A DNA stretch of 64,000 bases, taken from assembly GCA_947503895.1 (NCBI GenBank), contig CANNFT010000003.1:62001-126000 (forward strand), given 5' to 3'. Origin of the DNA: an uncultured Saccharospirillaceae bacterium. Its GTDB lineage: Bacteria > Pseudomonadota > Gammaproteobacteria > Pseudomonadales > Oceanobacteraceae. The position numbers and the translations under genes are program-made. Position 1 is the stretch's first letter, and each line of letters opens with the position of its first letter. Below the pieces are notes generated by a model. That model was not told the origin of the DNA and made no database searches. It saw only the letters and a list, made by a program, of their open reading frames with translations. This document shows positions 1 through 9,160 of the stretch, piece after piece.

Positions 1-230
1 AACCATCTGAGGATGGATAGTATAAATTGTATTCAGAAAAATCACTGAAATTGGATTTTGAACATCAGATCGCCTATAGTTGGCCAAATTTTACTATGGT
101 TTGTGCCATGGTTATTTATTCAACTATTCAACGGTAAGGTTACTCTGGCTCGATTGGAAATCGTCGTATTAAACGAATAAAAAGAGTTCAAAATACCCAA
201 TAGCCTTTGAGATGTATTGTAAGGTAGTAG

Positions 231-1637
231 ATGGACATATCCCTTGATGTCATCCAAGAGCTTGCCCCTGATCAAGCCTCATTAAACGCAGCCAAAAAAC
301 TCATTAAACCCGGTAAGTGGCCATTGCTCGGCAAAGCGCTTTCCGTGAACTCTATATGGGGGCAGTGCCAAGGATCAGGAGCAAACCCGTATTACACCAT
401 GGCAGATGTTGTTGATCATGGCTACAAATGTACCTGTCCATCGCGAAAGTTTCCTTGCAAGCACGTATTAGCACTGATGTGGCAGTACTCAGAAAGCGAA
501 GGTGATTTTGGTGAGACTGAGCCGCCGGAGTGGGTGAATGACTGGTTGGGGCGCCGACGTAAAGTCAATGCAAACAGTGTTGATGACAGTCAGCCCCAAA
601 AAGTCAAACCTGCCTTGCAAAAGAACATTCACACGTCACAAAGTGATGAGATCCAAACGCTTTCCACAGAGCAACAAGAAAAAGCCGAAGCCGCAAAGTT
701 AAAAAGAGCTGCCACGACTAAAGCAAAAACTGACGCAGCGATTTCGCTTGGCCTATTGGAGTTTCAGCAATGGATCGCCGATCAATTACGCACGGGCGTC
801 GCAGGTTTCATCAAACAGGCTAGTGACAAGTGCAGACGTATTGCAGCCCGCTTAGTCGATGCCAAGGCGGGTGCGCTGGCATCAAGTGTGGATGAGCTTC
901 CTGCCTTGATCCTTGATCTTACCCCGCAAGAGCAAACGGATCTTGTATTCAAGATGTTTGGACAATGGGTTCTGTTAACTGAAGCTTGGTTAGCGAATCC
1001 AGATGACTTAGATGCGCGTCGAGCTATTAATATGGCTGAGGCTCGCGAAGACATATTGAATAATCCGAATACTGTGCGCGAGAAGAGCGTTTGGATGAAC
1101 GTCGGGGAAAAAATCTTTACACGGCGTGATGGGTTGGTTAGCCATACCACTTGGTTAATTAACTCGAGTGCGCCTAAAGTCAGCTTTGCCATGCTGCAAG
1201 ATTACTATCCGGCATCTGCTGGTAAGCGGGAAATCGGGCTGGGTCTAGGAGCGGCAATTGAAGGCGAAGTGTTGTTTTATCCCAGCCGATTTCCAATAAG
1301 GGGCGTCATCGCAGAACACAAAATATTAACGCAATCTATCTCCCCCGATTGGCAACCTGCAGAGGAGAGCTTAAGTACAAACTTTCAACGCTACATGCAA
1401 GCACTACCATGGGGTGATCATATGCCGTTTTTATTGGGGGCCGGAAGAATATTACGTGATAGCGCTCAGCGATATTGGTGGCGAGGTAAGGATGAAACCA
1501 CCCTTTTATTAAAAAACCACGATATCCCTAAATTGCTTTTGGGCAGTGAACTGACGTGGGCGTTCATTGTATGGAATGGCTTGCAAGCAGAAATATACAG
1601 CGCTCATTCTGAACATTGGGGAGTAATGGCATGTTAG
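231..1637 (+). CDS. SWIM zinc-finger protein, first gene of a five-gene MoxR/VWA operon
   Basis: The N-terminal third carries a SWIM zinc-binding motif, C67-x-C69-x6-C76-x-H78, as in proteins that bind DNA or partner proteins. Residues 95-165 are a polar, Lys/Glu/Gln-rich linker. The remainder (about 165-468) is mostly helical-looking with no recognised catalytic motif. The start has an AAGG sequence about 6 bases upstream. The end overlaps the next gene by 7 bases, so the two are translationally coupled. Proteins with this layout are known from bacterial clusters with DUF5691, MoxR, DUF5682 and VWA genes, all present here in that order. A role in target recognition or scaffolding for the AAA+/VWA pair is inference only. 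Confidence 0.85.
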   Translation: MDISLDVIQELAPDQASLNAAKKLIKPGKWPLLGKALSVNSIWGQCQGSGANPYYTMADVVDHGYKCTCPSRKFPCKHVLALMWQYSESEGDFGETEPPEWVNDWLGRRRKVNANSVDDSQPQKVKPALQKNIHTSQSDEIQTLSTEQQEKAEAAKLKRAATTKAKTDAAISLGLLEFQQWIADQLRTGVAGFIKQASDKCRRIAARLVDAKAGALASSVDELPALILDLTPQEQTDLVFKMFGQWVLLTEAWLANPDDLDARRAINMAEAREDILNNPNTVREKSVWMNVGEKIFTRRDGLVSHTTWLINSSAPKVSFAMLQDYYPASAGKREIGLGLGAAIEGEVLFYPSRFPIRGVIAEHKILTQSISPDWQPAEESLSTNFQRYMQALPWGDHMPFLLGAGRILRDSAQRYWWRGKDETTLLLKNHDIPKLLLGSELTWAFIVWNGLQAEIYSAHSEHWGVMAC

Positions 1638-3139
1638 AAGGTCGCCAGAAAAATGATATAGAAACTGCTAATGAAGAGGTTGTTCACACAGAGCGATCAT
1701 TTATCGAATTGACTAAACAACAATGGATGGTCGGTCAACAGTTGCCACTACAGTGTCATACTCTTCCAGAAAATTGGCAAACGTTATTGGCACCTGTTTC
1801 AGATGAACGTCTTTCTATCAGTGTGCTGGCATTGGCCAGTCAGCATGACGCCATGTTATTTAATTTGGAGCCCCCAGCCTGTAGTGAGGTATATCCATTA
1901 TTACCCCAACTGTCTAAACCCACTTTACCGAGCACGCTTCGGGGCCTTTTTCGTCGGGTGATGCAGCATGCAAACCAGCATGATGGGTTAGGGTGTGAAA
2001 AAGTCATAGCGCTGCTCAGCCAGAGAGGGGTGACTGCACATCCGGCCGATTGGTTGCCAAATGGTCGAGAAGATAATTTACCCGATGAATATTTACCTTG
2101 GGTAAGTTGGTCTTTTTATGAATCAACATCCTCTTTACATGATGAGCTGACAGAGGACAATTGGGACGAATGGTATCCCGCAGCTAGGCTGCAGCTATTG
2201 AAAAATATGCGCAGTTTTCACCCAGATAAAGCGCGAGATTTGATTGCGGCACGTTACCTTGGCGAACCCGCTGACAAGCGATTAAAAATTATTAAAGTGC
2301 TGTCCATAAATTTAAATGAGCGCGACGTTCCATTTTTAAGTCAATTGTTAGAAGACCGCTCACAAAAAACTGCTCGGCAAGCTAGACAGTTCTTATCTCG
2401 CCTTAACCACTACAATCCTGCCGAGGCGGTAGATGAAGAAGCAGTTGAGCTACTGAGTTTTCTAGATGTATCCGTCTCGGGAGTGATTAAAAAACGCATT
2501 GAAATTCGTCCAAAATCATTGAAAAGCAAGAAACAGCAAGCCATTCGATCCGAGCTTATAGAAAAAGTAACATTGAGCCAGCTTGCAGCTGCCATGGATT
2601 GCTCTTTGGATACGCTGGTTGAAAGTTGGATGTTTGATGCATTTCGCCTGCATGACAATGCCAGTTTTCTCGTTAGCTGTACTCACGAATTAAGTGGGCA
2701 AGCTTTTCAATATTTGCTTAAAAACCTGACGGCATACCATAAAAAGGCGTCATCAGATGATGGTTTCATTGAAATTATTTCAACACGTTTGTCACTTGAG
2801 CAACGAGAATCCTTTGTTCAAACATCACTGCTGAATCATTCAGGCAAATTGGGTTTTTATAACAGCGCATGCAAATTGCATATGCCATTAAGGGATTTTA
2901 CGTTTCAAGCCCTCAAGAAAACTCGAGCTTGGAAAGAGTTAGTCAGTGGACTAAAAACCGATCTCACCGAAAACGGTTATGTGCAAGCATATTATGTAGA
3001 AAAAGAGATTGCGGCGTTGGGTATGTTATTGCCTAACAACACCGCCCAAGAAGCGTTAGAGGCATTAATCACACTGGGAGTCTTGCGTGCTGATCCTGTT
3101 ACTGAATATTTAAAATTAAATATTGCCTTGCCAGAATGA
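1631..3139 (+). CDS. DUF5691-like helical protein
   Basis: A 502-residue protein without signal peptide or membrane segment. Around residues 180-265 it has HEAT-like helices: an LL-(N)-DRS-type turn followed by an Arg/Gln-rich helix (residues near DVPFLSQLLEDRS), as expected for a DUF5691 family member. I chose ATG 1631 because GGGGAG lies at 1618-1623, seven bases upstream; a TTG at 1616 in the same frame has no such site. It overlaps the SWIM gene by 7 bases. Molecular function is unknown. Helical-repeat architecture plus its neighbours suggests an adaptor for the MoxR ATPase. A 190-base gap follows, large enough for an internal promoter. Confidence 0.78.
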   Translation: MLEGRQKNDIETANEEVVHTERSFIELTKQQWMVGQQLPLQCHTLPENWQTLLAPVSDERLSISVLALASQHDAMLFNLEPPACSEVYPLLPQLSKPTLPSTLRGLFRRVMQHANQHDGLGCEKVIALLSQRGVTAHPADWLPNGREDNLPDEYLPWVSWSFYESTSSLHDELTEDNWDEWYPAARLQLLKNMRSFHPDKARDLIAARYLGEPADKRLKIIKVLSINLNERDVPFLSQLLEDRSQKTARQARQFLSRLNHYNPAEAVDEEAVELLSFLDVSVSGVIKKRIEIRPKSLKSKKQQAIRSELIEKVTLSQLAAAMDCSLDTLVESWMFDAFRLHDNASFLVSCTHELSGQAFQYLLKNLTAYHKKASSDDGFIEIISTRLSLEQRESFVQTSLLNHSGKLGFYNSACKLHMPLRDFTFQALKKTRAWKELVSGLKTDLTENGYVQAYYVEKEIAALGMLLPNNTAQEALEALITLGVLRADPVTEYLKLNIALPE

Positions 3140-3331
3140 TTAATCCGTCGCGCGATGATGCTAGGTGTTCAAATAGCGCGAGTAGGCACTTAAGCAATTT
3201 TTAAAAGAGATTGATGGCAATTTATGCCACCCGAACATTTGCATTCATGTAGGCACCCAGCGATAAGCGTCGTGCTATGAAAAACGAAAGCAATATTGTG
3301 ATGGGTAATGACCAAATAAAAGGGAAAAATT

Positions 3332-4411
3332 ATGAGTAATATCGTTCGTCAACCTGCTGAAGTCATATACCAAGCAGAACTCGATGCATTAAAAGCAGAA
3401 GATACCGGTACCAAACCGTTTAATTGGAGTCTTTCGCCGAAGGCTGTTGTTAAATATATGATGGGTGGTGTGACCGCTGACGGTGTCGAGATAAGCGCGA
3501 AATACATCGGAAAGCGTCGCCTCATTGAAACGGCCGTCGCGACACTGGCGACCGACCGTGCGTTACTGTTGTTAGGCGTTCCGGGAACAGCAAAATCTTG
3601 GGTTTCAGAACATTTGGCTGCGGCGATTTGCGGTGTCAGTACGCAAATTATTCAATGTACAGCGGGTACGGATGAAAACCAAATTCGATACGGCTGGAAT
3701 TACGCGCAATTGTTAGCAAAAGGACCGAGTAAGGAAGCCCTCGTACCCACGCCTTTATATCGGGCTATGGAAAATGGAACTCTGTGTCGGTTAGAAGAAT
3801 TAACGCGTATGGGGTCGGACGTTCAAGATACCCTTATTACCGTATTGTCCGAAAATATGCTGCCAGTACCTGAATTAAATGATGCTATTTACGCGCAGCG
3901 TGGATTCAACGTGATTGCCACAGCGAACAATCGAGATAAAGGCGTGAACGAATTATCGTCAGCATTAAAGCGTCGTTTTAATGTTGTCGTTTTACCGTTA
4001 CCAGATGATATAAATGAAGAAGTGTCGATCATCGTAAAGCGCGTAGCCGAAATGGGCAGTAAACTAGAATTGCCGTTGCCACAGAATGCGAATGAAGAAA
4101 TTGAAAAAGTAGTCACGATTTTTCGAGAATTGCGAGGTGGTGAAACACTCGATGGCAAAATGACACTAAAATCGCCGACAGGAAACCTTTCAACCGCAGA
4201 AGCGATTGCAGTTATGGTCGGAGGTCTGAGTCAAGCAAATTGGTTCGGAGAAGGCGCATTAACAGCAGAAGACATAGGCAGTAATCTCGTGGGTGCCATT
4301 GTCAAAGACCCTGTACAAGATAAAGCGGTATTAGAAGAGTATTTAGAAACCGTTTTGAAAAAGCGAAAAGCTTATTCAGAGTACTACCATATTATGAACG
4401 AAGTGCTGTAA
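3332..4411 (+). CDS. MoxR-type AAA+ ATPase
   Basis: A 359-residue AAA+ ATPase. Walker A is GVPGTAKS at residues 82-89, Walker B is LCRLEEL at 151-157, sensor 1 is ATANN at 196-200, and ALKRRF at 211-216 supplies arginine-finger candidates. MoxR ATPases act with VWA-domain proteins as chaperone-like machines that load metals or remodel protein complexes; the VWA partner is two genes downstream. An AAAAGGG sequence sits 8 bases before the ATG. The stop codon is followed within 10 bases by the DUF5682-like gene. The substrate is unknown. Confidence 0.9.
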   Translation: MSNIVRQPAEVIYQAELDALKAEDTGTKPFNWSLSPKAVVKYMMGGVTADGVEISAKYIGKRRLIETAVATLATDRALLLLGVPGTAKSWVSEHLAAAICGVSTQIIQCTAGTDENQIRYGWNYAQLLAKGPSKEALVPTPLYRAMENGTLCRLEELTRMGSDVQDTLITVLSENMLPVPELNDAIYAQRGFNVIATANNRDKGVNELSSALKRRFNVVVLPLPDDINEEVSIIVKRVAEMGSKLELPLPQNANEEIEKVVTIFRELRGGETLDGKMTLKSPTGNLSTAEAIAVMVGGLSQANWFGEGALTAEDIGSNLVGAIVKDPVQDKAVLEEYLETVLKKRKAYSEYYHIMNEVL

Positions 4412-4421
4412 GGGAATGGTG

Positions 4422-6797
4422 ATGTCCCAAGCAGATGTTCATTATTTTGGCATTCGGCACCATGGGCCTGGATCTTCGAAACGATTAGTGGCGGAGTTAG
4501 AAGCCCTACAGCCCAGTGTTGTATTAATTGAGGGGCCGTCAGATTGTAGCGAGTTATTGCCCTTGCTCGCTCATCATCAGATGAAACCACCGGTAGCGCT
4601 GCTGGCTTATGCAGCGGAAAACTCGGCTGTCAGTTTGTATTATCCTTTCGCAGAATATTCGCCTGAATATCAAGCCTGTGTATGGGCCATCCAAAATAAT
4701 GCAGATGTAGCGTTTATCGACTTACCGGTCAGTGTTCAACTTGCTCAGATGTTGCAGTCCGCTGAAAGCCAATCATCGGAAGAAGACGCTCACGAGTCAG
4801 AAAGTATGACCGACGCTTTAGATTCTGAATCAGCTATAGAGTCAGAGTCACAGAATGCGCAAGTGTCATCATTTTCCGACCGCACAGAAGCCGTATCATC
4901 TACTCAGCATGACATTAGACACGACCCCATTGGCGCATTAGCTCAATTAGCCGGTTATGAAGACGGAGAAGGTTGGTGGAACGATCTAATAGAACAGAAT
5001 CGTGATGATAATGCTCAAATATTTGAAACGGTTAATAGCGCTATGGCGGCTTTAAGAGATCATCTAGCCGACCGTGATGAATTAAGCGAGCAAGATTTAG
5101 TGCGTGAAGCGCACATGCGAATTGAGATAAATAAGTGTGCTAAAGCGGCAATAGGAAATGTTGCAGTCGTATGTGGTGCTTGGCATGCGCCTGCATTAAA
5201 AGCTCAGCATACCCTTAAATCAGATCGAGAGCAGCTCAAGCAGTTACCGAAAAAACTCACCAAGCAAAAAATAAAAAGCACATGGATTCCATGGACAACG
5301 CCTAGACTGGCGACGCGCTCTGGTTATGGTGCTGGTGTGTTAGCGCCCATGTGGTATCAACATTTATGGTCAGAACAAAATAATCATCAGTTTTTAGAAT
5401 TGTGGTTCGCAAACATATCGGTCTTACTGCGTGAGCAAGGGCATGTTGTTTCGACTGCATCGGTGATTGAAGCCGTGCGATTAAGTCAGAGTTTAGCCAT
5501 TATCCGAAATCGGCCCGCGCCAGGGTTTGAAGAGGTTCGCGAAGCCGCCATAGCGTGTTTATGTTTTGGCGAAGTCTTGCAGTGGCAGCAAATTGAAAGC
5601 GCACTATTGCTAGGGCATGGTGTGGGTGTTATCCCGGATGATGCCCCGATGATGCCTTTGCTTGAAGATTTACAGCAACAACAAAAGCGCCTTAAGCTTA
5701 AACCGGAAGCGTTAGAGAAAGAGCTTTCGATTGACCTTAGGTCGGAAGCTGGGCTGGCTAAATCCATACTATTGCATCGATTAAATGTGTTAGGTGTACC
5801 TTGGGGTAAGATCGCAGATACCGGAAGCAGCCGAGGTACGTTTCGGGAACGCTGGGTCATTCGCTGGCAGCCTGAATACAGTGTACAGTTGGTGGAAAAC
5901 CTTGTTTATGGTACTACCATAGAACAGGCTGCTAACGATAAGCTCTCAGAGGCTTTAAGCGTTGAAAAGCGGTTAAAAATATTAGCTGAAACCGTTCAGA
6001 TGAGCTTAGAAGCACATTTAAATAAAGCAGCAGATACAGGGTTGAAACAACTGAGTGATCGCGCTGCACAAACCAGTGATGCACTTGAACTCATTGAAAG
6101 TTTGGCACCGCTTGTCAATGTTCAGCGTTATGGAACCGCGCGGTCTATGTCGCTAGGGCATATTCATGATCTCGTTCGGAGATTGGCGATTCAATCGTCA
6201 TTGGCGATTCCCTATGCTTGCCGTAATTTAAATGATGAGGAAGCTTGGCATTACCGAGAAGCCATTGCGAAAGCTCATCAAGCATTAATATTGGCGGAGT
6301 TGGATGATAGCGTCATGGATGAATGGTGGCGCGCACTCAAGCAGACATTGGATAACCCACAATCAGCATTATTGGTCAGTGGTTTAATTGCTCGTATTTT
6401 GTATCGTGCGGAAAAAATATCGGAAGCCCAGCTCACCATGCTATTGCAGCGCAGTTTTTCGCCTGCAGTTGCAGTGGGTGATTCAGCACGCTTTTTTGAA
6501 GGCTTTTTTACGGATGCCATTGATCAGCTATTGTTTGATCCTGTTCTGCGAAAAGCAGTGGAAGCATGGTTAATTAATATCGAAGAGAGTGCGTTTATTG
6601 AGTTTCTCCCATTATTTCGTCGCGTATTTTCGGCCTTAGATGCGCACGAACGAAAACGCATGATAGATGCAGTGATGAGTGGACGCTCAAACGTTACTAC
6701 TCAGGTTCAACTTAATAAAGAAATGTTAGAGCATTGGCCTCGCCAACTGTCACGTATCGGTCTGCTGCTACAGAGGGACAAAACATGGACACAATAG
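4422..6797 (+). CDS. DUF5682-like protein, probable TraB/TIKI-like fold
   Basis: A 791-residue protein with an N-terminal signature FGIRHHGPGS (His13/His14), then VVLIEGP (Glu37) and later VVCGAWHAPAL (His255). The order GxxH / E-x-P or E-x-D / GxxH resembles the TraB/PrgY/TIKI and ChaN-type fold, some of whose members are metal-dependent peptidases; activity here is inference. Residues about 113-163 form a Ser/Glu/Asp-rich, probably disordered insert. The C-terminal 500 residues are helical and unassigned. ATG 4422 is placed 6 bases after TAAGGGA (4409-4415); an in-frame ATG at 4416 overlaps that site. The gene ends 13 bases inside the VWA gene. Confidence 0.8.
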   Translation: MSQADVHYFGIRHHGPGSSKRLVAELEALQPSVVLIEGPSDCSELLPLLAHHQMKPPVALLAYAAENSAVSLYYPFAEYSPEYQACVWAIQNNADVAFIDLPVSVQLAQMLQSAESQSSEEDAHESESMTDALDSESAIESESQNAQVSSFSDRTEAVSSTQHDIRHDPIGALAQLAGYEDGEGWWNDLIEQNRDDNAQIFETVNSAMAALRDHLADRDELSEQDLVREAHMRIEINKCAKAAIGNVAVVCGAWHAPALKAQHTLKSDREQLKQLPKKLTKQKIKSTWIPWTTPRLATRSGYGAGVLAPMWYQHLWSEQNNHQFLELWFANISVLLREQGHVVSTASVIEAVRLSQSLAIIRNRPAPGFEEVREAAIACLCFGEVLQWQQIESALLLGHGVGVIPDDAPMMPLLEDLQQQQKRLKLKPEALEKELSIDLRSEAGLAKSILLHRLNVLGVPWGKIADTGSSRGTFRERWVIRWQPEYSVQLVENLVYGTTIEQAANDKLSEALSVEKRLKILAETVQMSLEAHLNKAADTGLKQLSDRAAQTSDALELIESLAPLVNVQRYGTARSMSLGHIHDLVRRLAIQSSLAIPYACRNLNDEEAWHYREAIAKAHQALILAELDDSVMDEWWRALKQTLDNPQSALLVSGLIARILYRAEKISEAQLTMLLQRSFSPAVAVGDSARFFEGFFTDAIDQLLFDPVLRKAVEAWLINIEESAFIEFLPLFRRVFSALDAHERKRMIDAVMSGRSNVTTQVQLNKEMLEHWPRQLSRIGLLLQRDKTWTQ

Positions 6798-8005
6798 AAA
6801 ATCCCACAGATAGCAATGTCGAAATGACAAAAATGAGTGAACAGGAACGCCGATGGCGTTTGGTATTGGGAGGCGAGGAAAACACCTCAAGCACGCTCAA
6901 TGAGCAAGACACTCGTTTATCACAAGCATTAGATGCGCTCTACAGTTCGGATGGCCACTCATCAAAAAAAGGACGTGGAGGTTTATCGCGGTCGGCCCCC
7001 AAAGTCGCACAGTGGCTGGGCGATATACGGGAGTTTTTCCCATCGAGTGTTGTGCAAGTGGTGCAGCGCGATGCTTTTGAGCGACTGGGTTTAAAAGAAA
7101 TGCTCATGGAGCCGGAGTTTTTAGCGGCTATGGAGGCCGACGTACATTTGGTGGCAGATTTGGTGAGCCTCCGTTCGGCCATGCCTGAAAAAAGTGTCGC
7201 CACTGCACGGCAGGTTATTCAAAAGGTCGTCGATGAACTGATGGCTAAGTTGGAGCAAAAAACAACAGAAGCTATTCGAGGTGCAGTGAATAAATCGAAG
7301 CGCAGCTTTCGCCCTCGATTCTCAGATATTGATTGGCCTAGGACCATCTCAGCAAATTTAAGGCATTACCAAAAAGAATATCAGACCGTAGTCCCGGAAA
7401 AACTCATTGGCTACATGCGTCAAAGCCGGCGCATTGCCGATATTGACGAAGTGATATTGTGCGTCGATCAGTCGGGTTCAATGGCTACGTCCGTTGTGTA
7501 CAGCTCTATATTTGCAGCAGTGTTAGCATCCATTCCCGCTGTGAAAACTCAGCTCATCTGTTTTGATACCGCCATCGTTGATCTAACAGAAGAATTAGAG
7601 GACCCAGTGAGTGTATTGTTTGGTGTTCAATTAGGAGGCGGAACAGATATCAATCAGGCTGTTGCCTATTGTGAAAATAAAATAGAGCGACCTGCTAAAA
7701 CACACTTGATACTGATTACCGATCTCTATGAAGGAGGGGACAGCAAAATGCTCAAGGAGCGCATTGCCAACCTCATTCGCCAAGACGTTAATGTGATTAC
7801 ATTATTAGCGCTGAGTGATGATGGTCGGCCATCCTATGACGCGCGTCTTGCAGCCGAGTTTGCGGCCATTGGCTCCCCCGTTTTTGCCTGCACACCGGAT
7901 CAATTCCCTGACTTAATGGCCACAGCATTAAAGCGTGAGGACGTGTTGAATTGGGCGGCGGATCAAGATATTAAGACCATCCGAGCAGAGGACATGGCCT
8001 CATAA
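6785..8005 (+). CDS. VWA-domain protein, partner of the MoxR ATPase
   Basis: A 406-residue protein. The C-terminal half is a von Willebrand A domain with an intact MIDAS: D228-x-S230-x-S232, Thr287 in GGGTD, and Asp313 in ITDLYEGGD. The N-terminal half (1-215) is charged and helical. I chose ATG 6785 because an AGAGGGA sequence lies just upstream and because it overlaps the DUF5682 end, matching the coupling seen elsewhere in this operon; a longer frame from 6734 lies wholly inside the upstream gene. VWA proteins of this type bind a client or adaptor and are remodelled by MoxR ATPases. It is the last gene, nine bases before a terminator stem. Confidence 0.88.
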   Translation: MDTIENPTDSNVEMTKMSEQERRWRLVLGGEENTSSTLNEQDTRLSQALDALYSSDGHSSKKGRGGLSRSAPKVAQWLGDIREFFPSSVVQVVQRDAFERLGLKEMLMEPEFLAAMEADVHLVADLVSLRSAMPEKSVATARQVIQKVVDELMAKLEQKTTEAIRGAVNKSKRSFRPRFSDIDWPRTISANLRHYQKEYQTVVPEKLIGYMRQSRRIADIDEVILCVDQSGSMATSVVYSSIFAAVLASIPAVKTQLICFDTAIVDLTEELEDPVSVLFGVQLGGGTDINQAVAYCENKIERPAKTHLILITDLYEGGDSKMLKERIANLIRQDVNVITLLALSDDGRPSYDARLAAEFAAIGSPVFACTPDQFPDLMATALKREDVLNWAADQDIKTIRAEDMAS

Positions 8006-8013
8006 TGTAATCA

Positions 8014-8046
8014 GGGTAGTCTTTGAGAAAGAAGGCTACCCTTTTT
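8014..8046 (+). terminator. Rho-independent terminator of the SWIM-VWA operon
   Basis: GGGTAGTC and GGCTACCC pair as an 8-bp stem (one G-T pair) and are followed by TTTTTA. It lies nine bases after the VWA stop codon. Confidence 0.8.
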
Positions 8047-8085
8047 ATCGTTATAGCCGGTTTCATATCGCGGTATCTTGTTGGT

Positions 8086-8529
8086 TCAAATTTTTTTCAA
8101 AAAACAAACCACTCTGTCTTTCTCTTCGTAACCTAAAGATTTATGCAGTTTAATGCTGTATACATTGTCAATTTCTGTATCGCTTGCCAATTCTTTGAAC
8201 CCTTGCAGTTTTGCCCAGCGCTCTGCCTCGAGCATAAGTGCTCGACCGCCCCCCTTACCGCGAGCGTCTGGTTCTACAAACCACGCCTCAATATAAGGAA
8301 CACGACTTTCGCGGCTACCTTCGGCAAAGTTTCGGATGTTAATCTCAATGAATCCAATTGGCTTTGCGGCGTCTGAAAGCAGTATTAACACTTCCACGAT
8401 ATCAATCGATACATTGTCAAAATATTCCGCTATTTCTTTACCATGTTGGGGGGCTGTGTCAGGCCAAAGTTGCGTTCGCATGGCGCGCCACATGTTGGCA
8501 TCTTCAATTCGAGCTGGGCGAATTTGCAT
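8086..8529 (-). CDS. GNAT acetyltransferase resembling AAC(6')-type aminoglycoside acetyltransferases
   Basis: A 147-residue GNAT protein. The acetyl-CoA loop is ARGKGGGRAL (about residues 89-98), followed by an ELASD strand and a C-terminal LHKSLGYEEKDRVVCF segment. That pattern, including the N-terminal IRPAR and AMRTQLWPD, is close to chromosomal aminoglycoside 6'-N-acetyltransferases. Whether it modifies a drug or a cell metabolite cannot be told from sequence. It overlaps the end of the upstream isochorismatase-fold gene by 26 bases, so the two are co-transcribed. Confidence 0.82.
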   Translation of the reverse strand: MQIRPARIEDANMWRAMRTQLWPDTAPQHGKEIAEYFDNVSIDIVEVLILLSDAAKPIGFIEINIRNFAEGSRESRVPYIEAWFVEPDARGKGGGRALMLEAERWAKLQGFKELASDTEIDNVYSIKLHKSLGYEEKDRVVCFLKKI

Positions 8530-9091
8530 GATGTTGGTCCACTGATTGTATGATGTCCATCGATGAGCAAACAGTACAGTATTCTTTATCTAGGTTTGTC
8601 AAGAACGTCCAGTGCACGTCTTCCGCATTTAATATGGCATGGTTGAGTAGTGGCATGTCATAAGCGGCAGTACAGTCATGAGGTACCCAGACGGTGAATC
8701 CTAATGCTGCGGCCATTCGCACGGTGACATCAACGGAATGGTTGATTAAGACCCCGCAAATGACTAATTCTGAAATATGCTGTTTTTCGAGAATGGATGC
8801 CAATGATGTATCAATAAACCCGCAGTTTTCCTGTTTGGTGACGATGGTTTCATTTTCTATCGGCATCGCTTCGGCTTTAAAATTAAAGTAAGGCGATTGC
8901 GCATGGTAGGGTGAAGCGCAGTGTTTAGATGAATGGCGTACGTGAATGATGGGTAATCGATACTTCCGCCAAAGGTCGAGTAAGTGTGCGATGTGCGCCT
9001 CTGCTGAAGGGTTGCTTCGGTGGTGATCTGAAAATACGTCTATTGCGTTTTGCAGATCAATAATGATCAGTGCTGGCTGAGTCGTTGCAAA
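8504..9091 (-). CDS. Isochorismatase-fold hydrolase with Ser at the catalytic Cys position
   Basis: A 195-residue protein of the isochorismatase-like family (start used here). Asp12 in IIIDLQN and Lys86 match the catalytic Asp and Lys. The segment CGVLINHSVDVTVR has Ser119 where cysteine hydrolases carry the nucleophilic Cys. It may therefore use isochorismatase-type chemistry, or be altered in activity. The frame extends upstream to an ATG at 9172, but that codon lies inside an inserted inverted-repeat element (9161-9331), so I prefer ATG 9091, whose product begins directly before the first beta strand. No convincing ribosome site supports either start. Confidence 0.78.
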   Translation of the reverse strand, partial: FATTQPALIIIDLQNAIDVFSDHHRSNPSAEAHIAHLLDLWRKYRLPIIHVRHSSKHCASPYHAQSPYFNFKAEAMPIENETIVTKQENCGFIDTSLASILEKQHISELVICGVLINHSVDVTVRMAAALGFTVWVPHDCTAAYDMPLLNHAILNAEDVHWTFLTNLDKEYCTVCSSMDIIQSVDQHHANSPSSN

Positions 9092-9160
9092 CATGGCTAT
9101 TAACTTTTTGGGCGTGAGGTCATTGTACTTGGGTGGGGCGAAAATTTGGGTCTCACTTAA

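Noticed and set aside
782-1192. 136-residue minus-strand frame inside the SWIM gene
   Set aside because: Antisense shadow of a gene with clear motifs; no ribosome site or recognised domain.
6734-6784. Longer N-terminus for the VWA protein
   Set aside because: The extra 17 codons lie inside the upstream gene and have no ribosome site, whereas ATG 6785 does.
231-8005. Calling the five-gene operon a proven anti-phage defence system
   Set aside because: No nuclease, toxin, reverse transcriptase or other defence marker is adjacent, and MoxR-VWA pairs have several non-defence roles.
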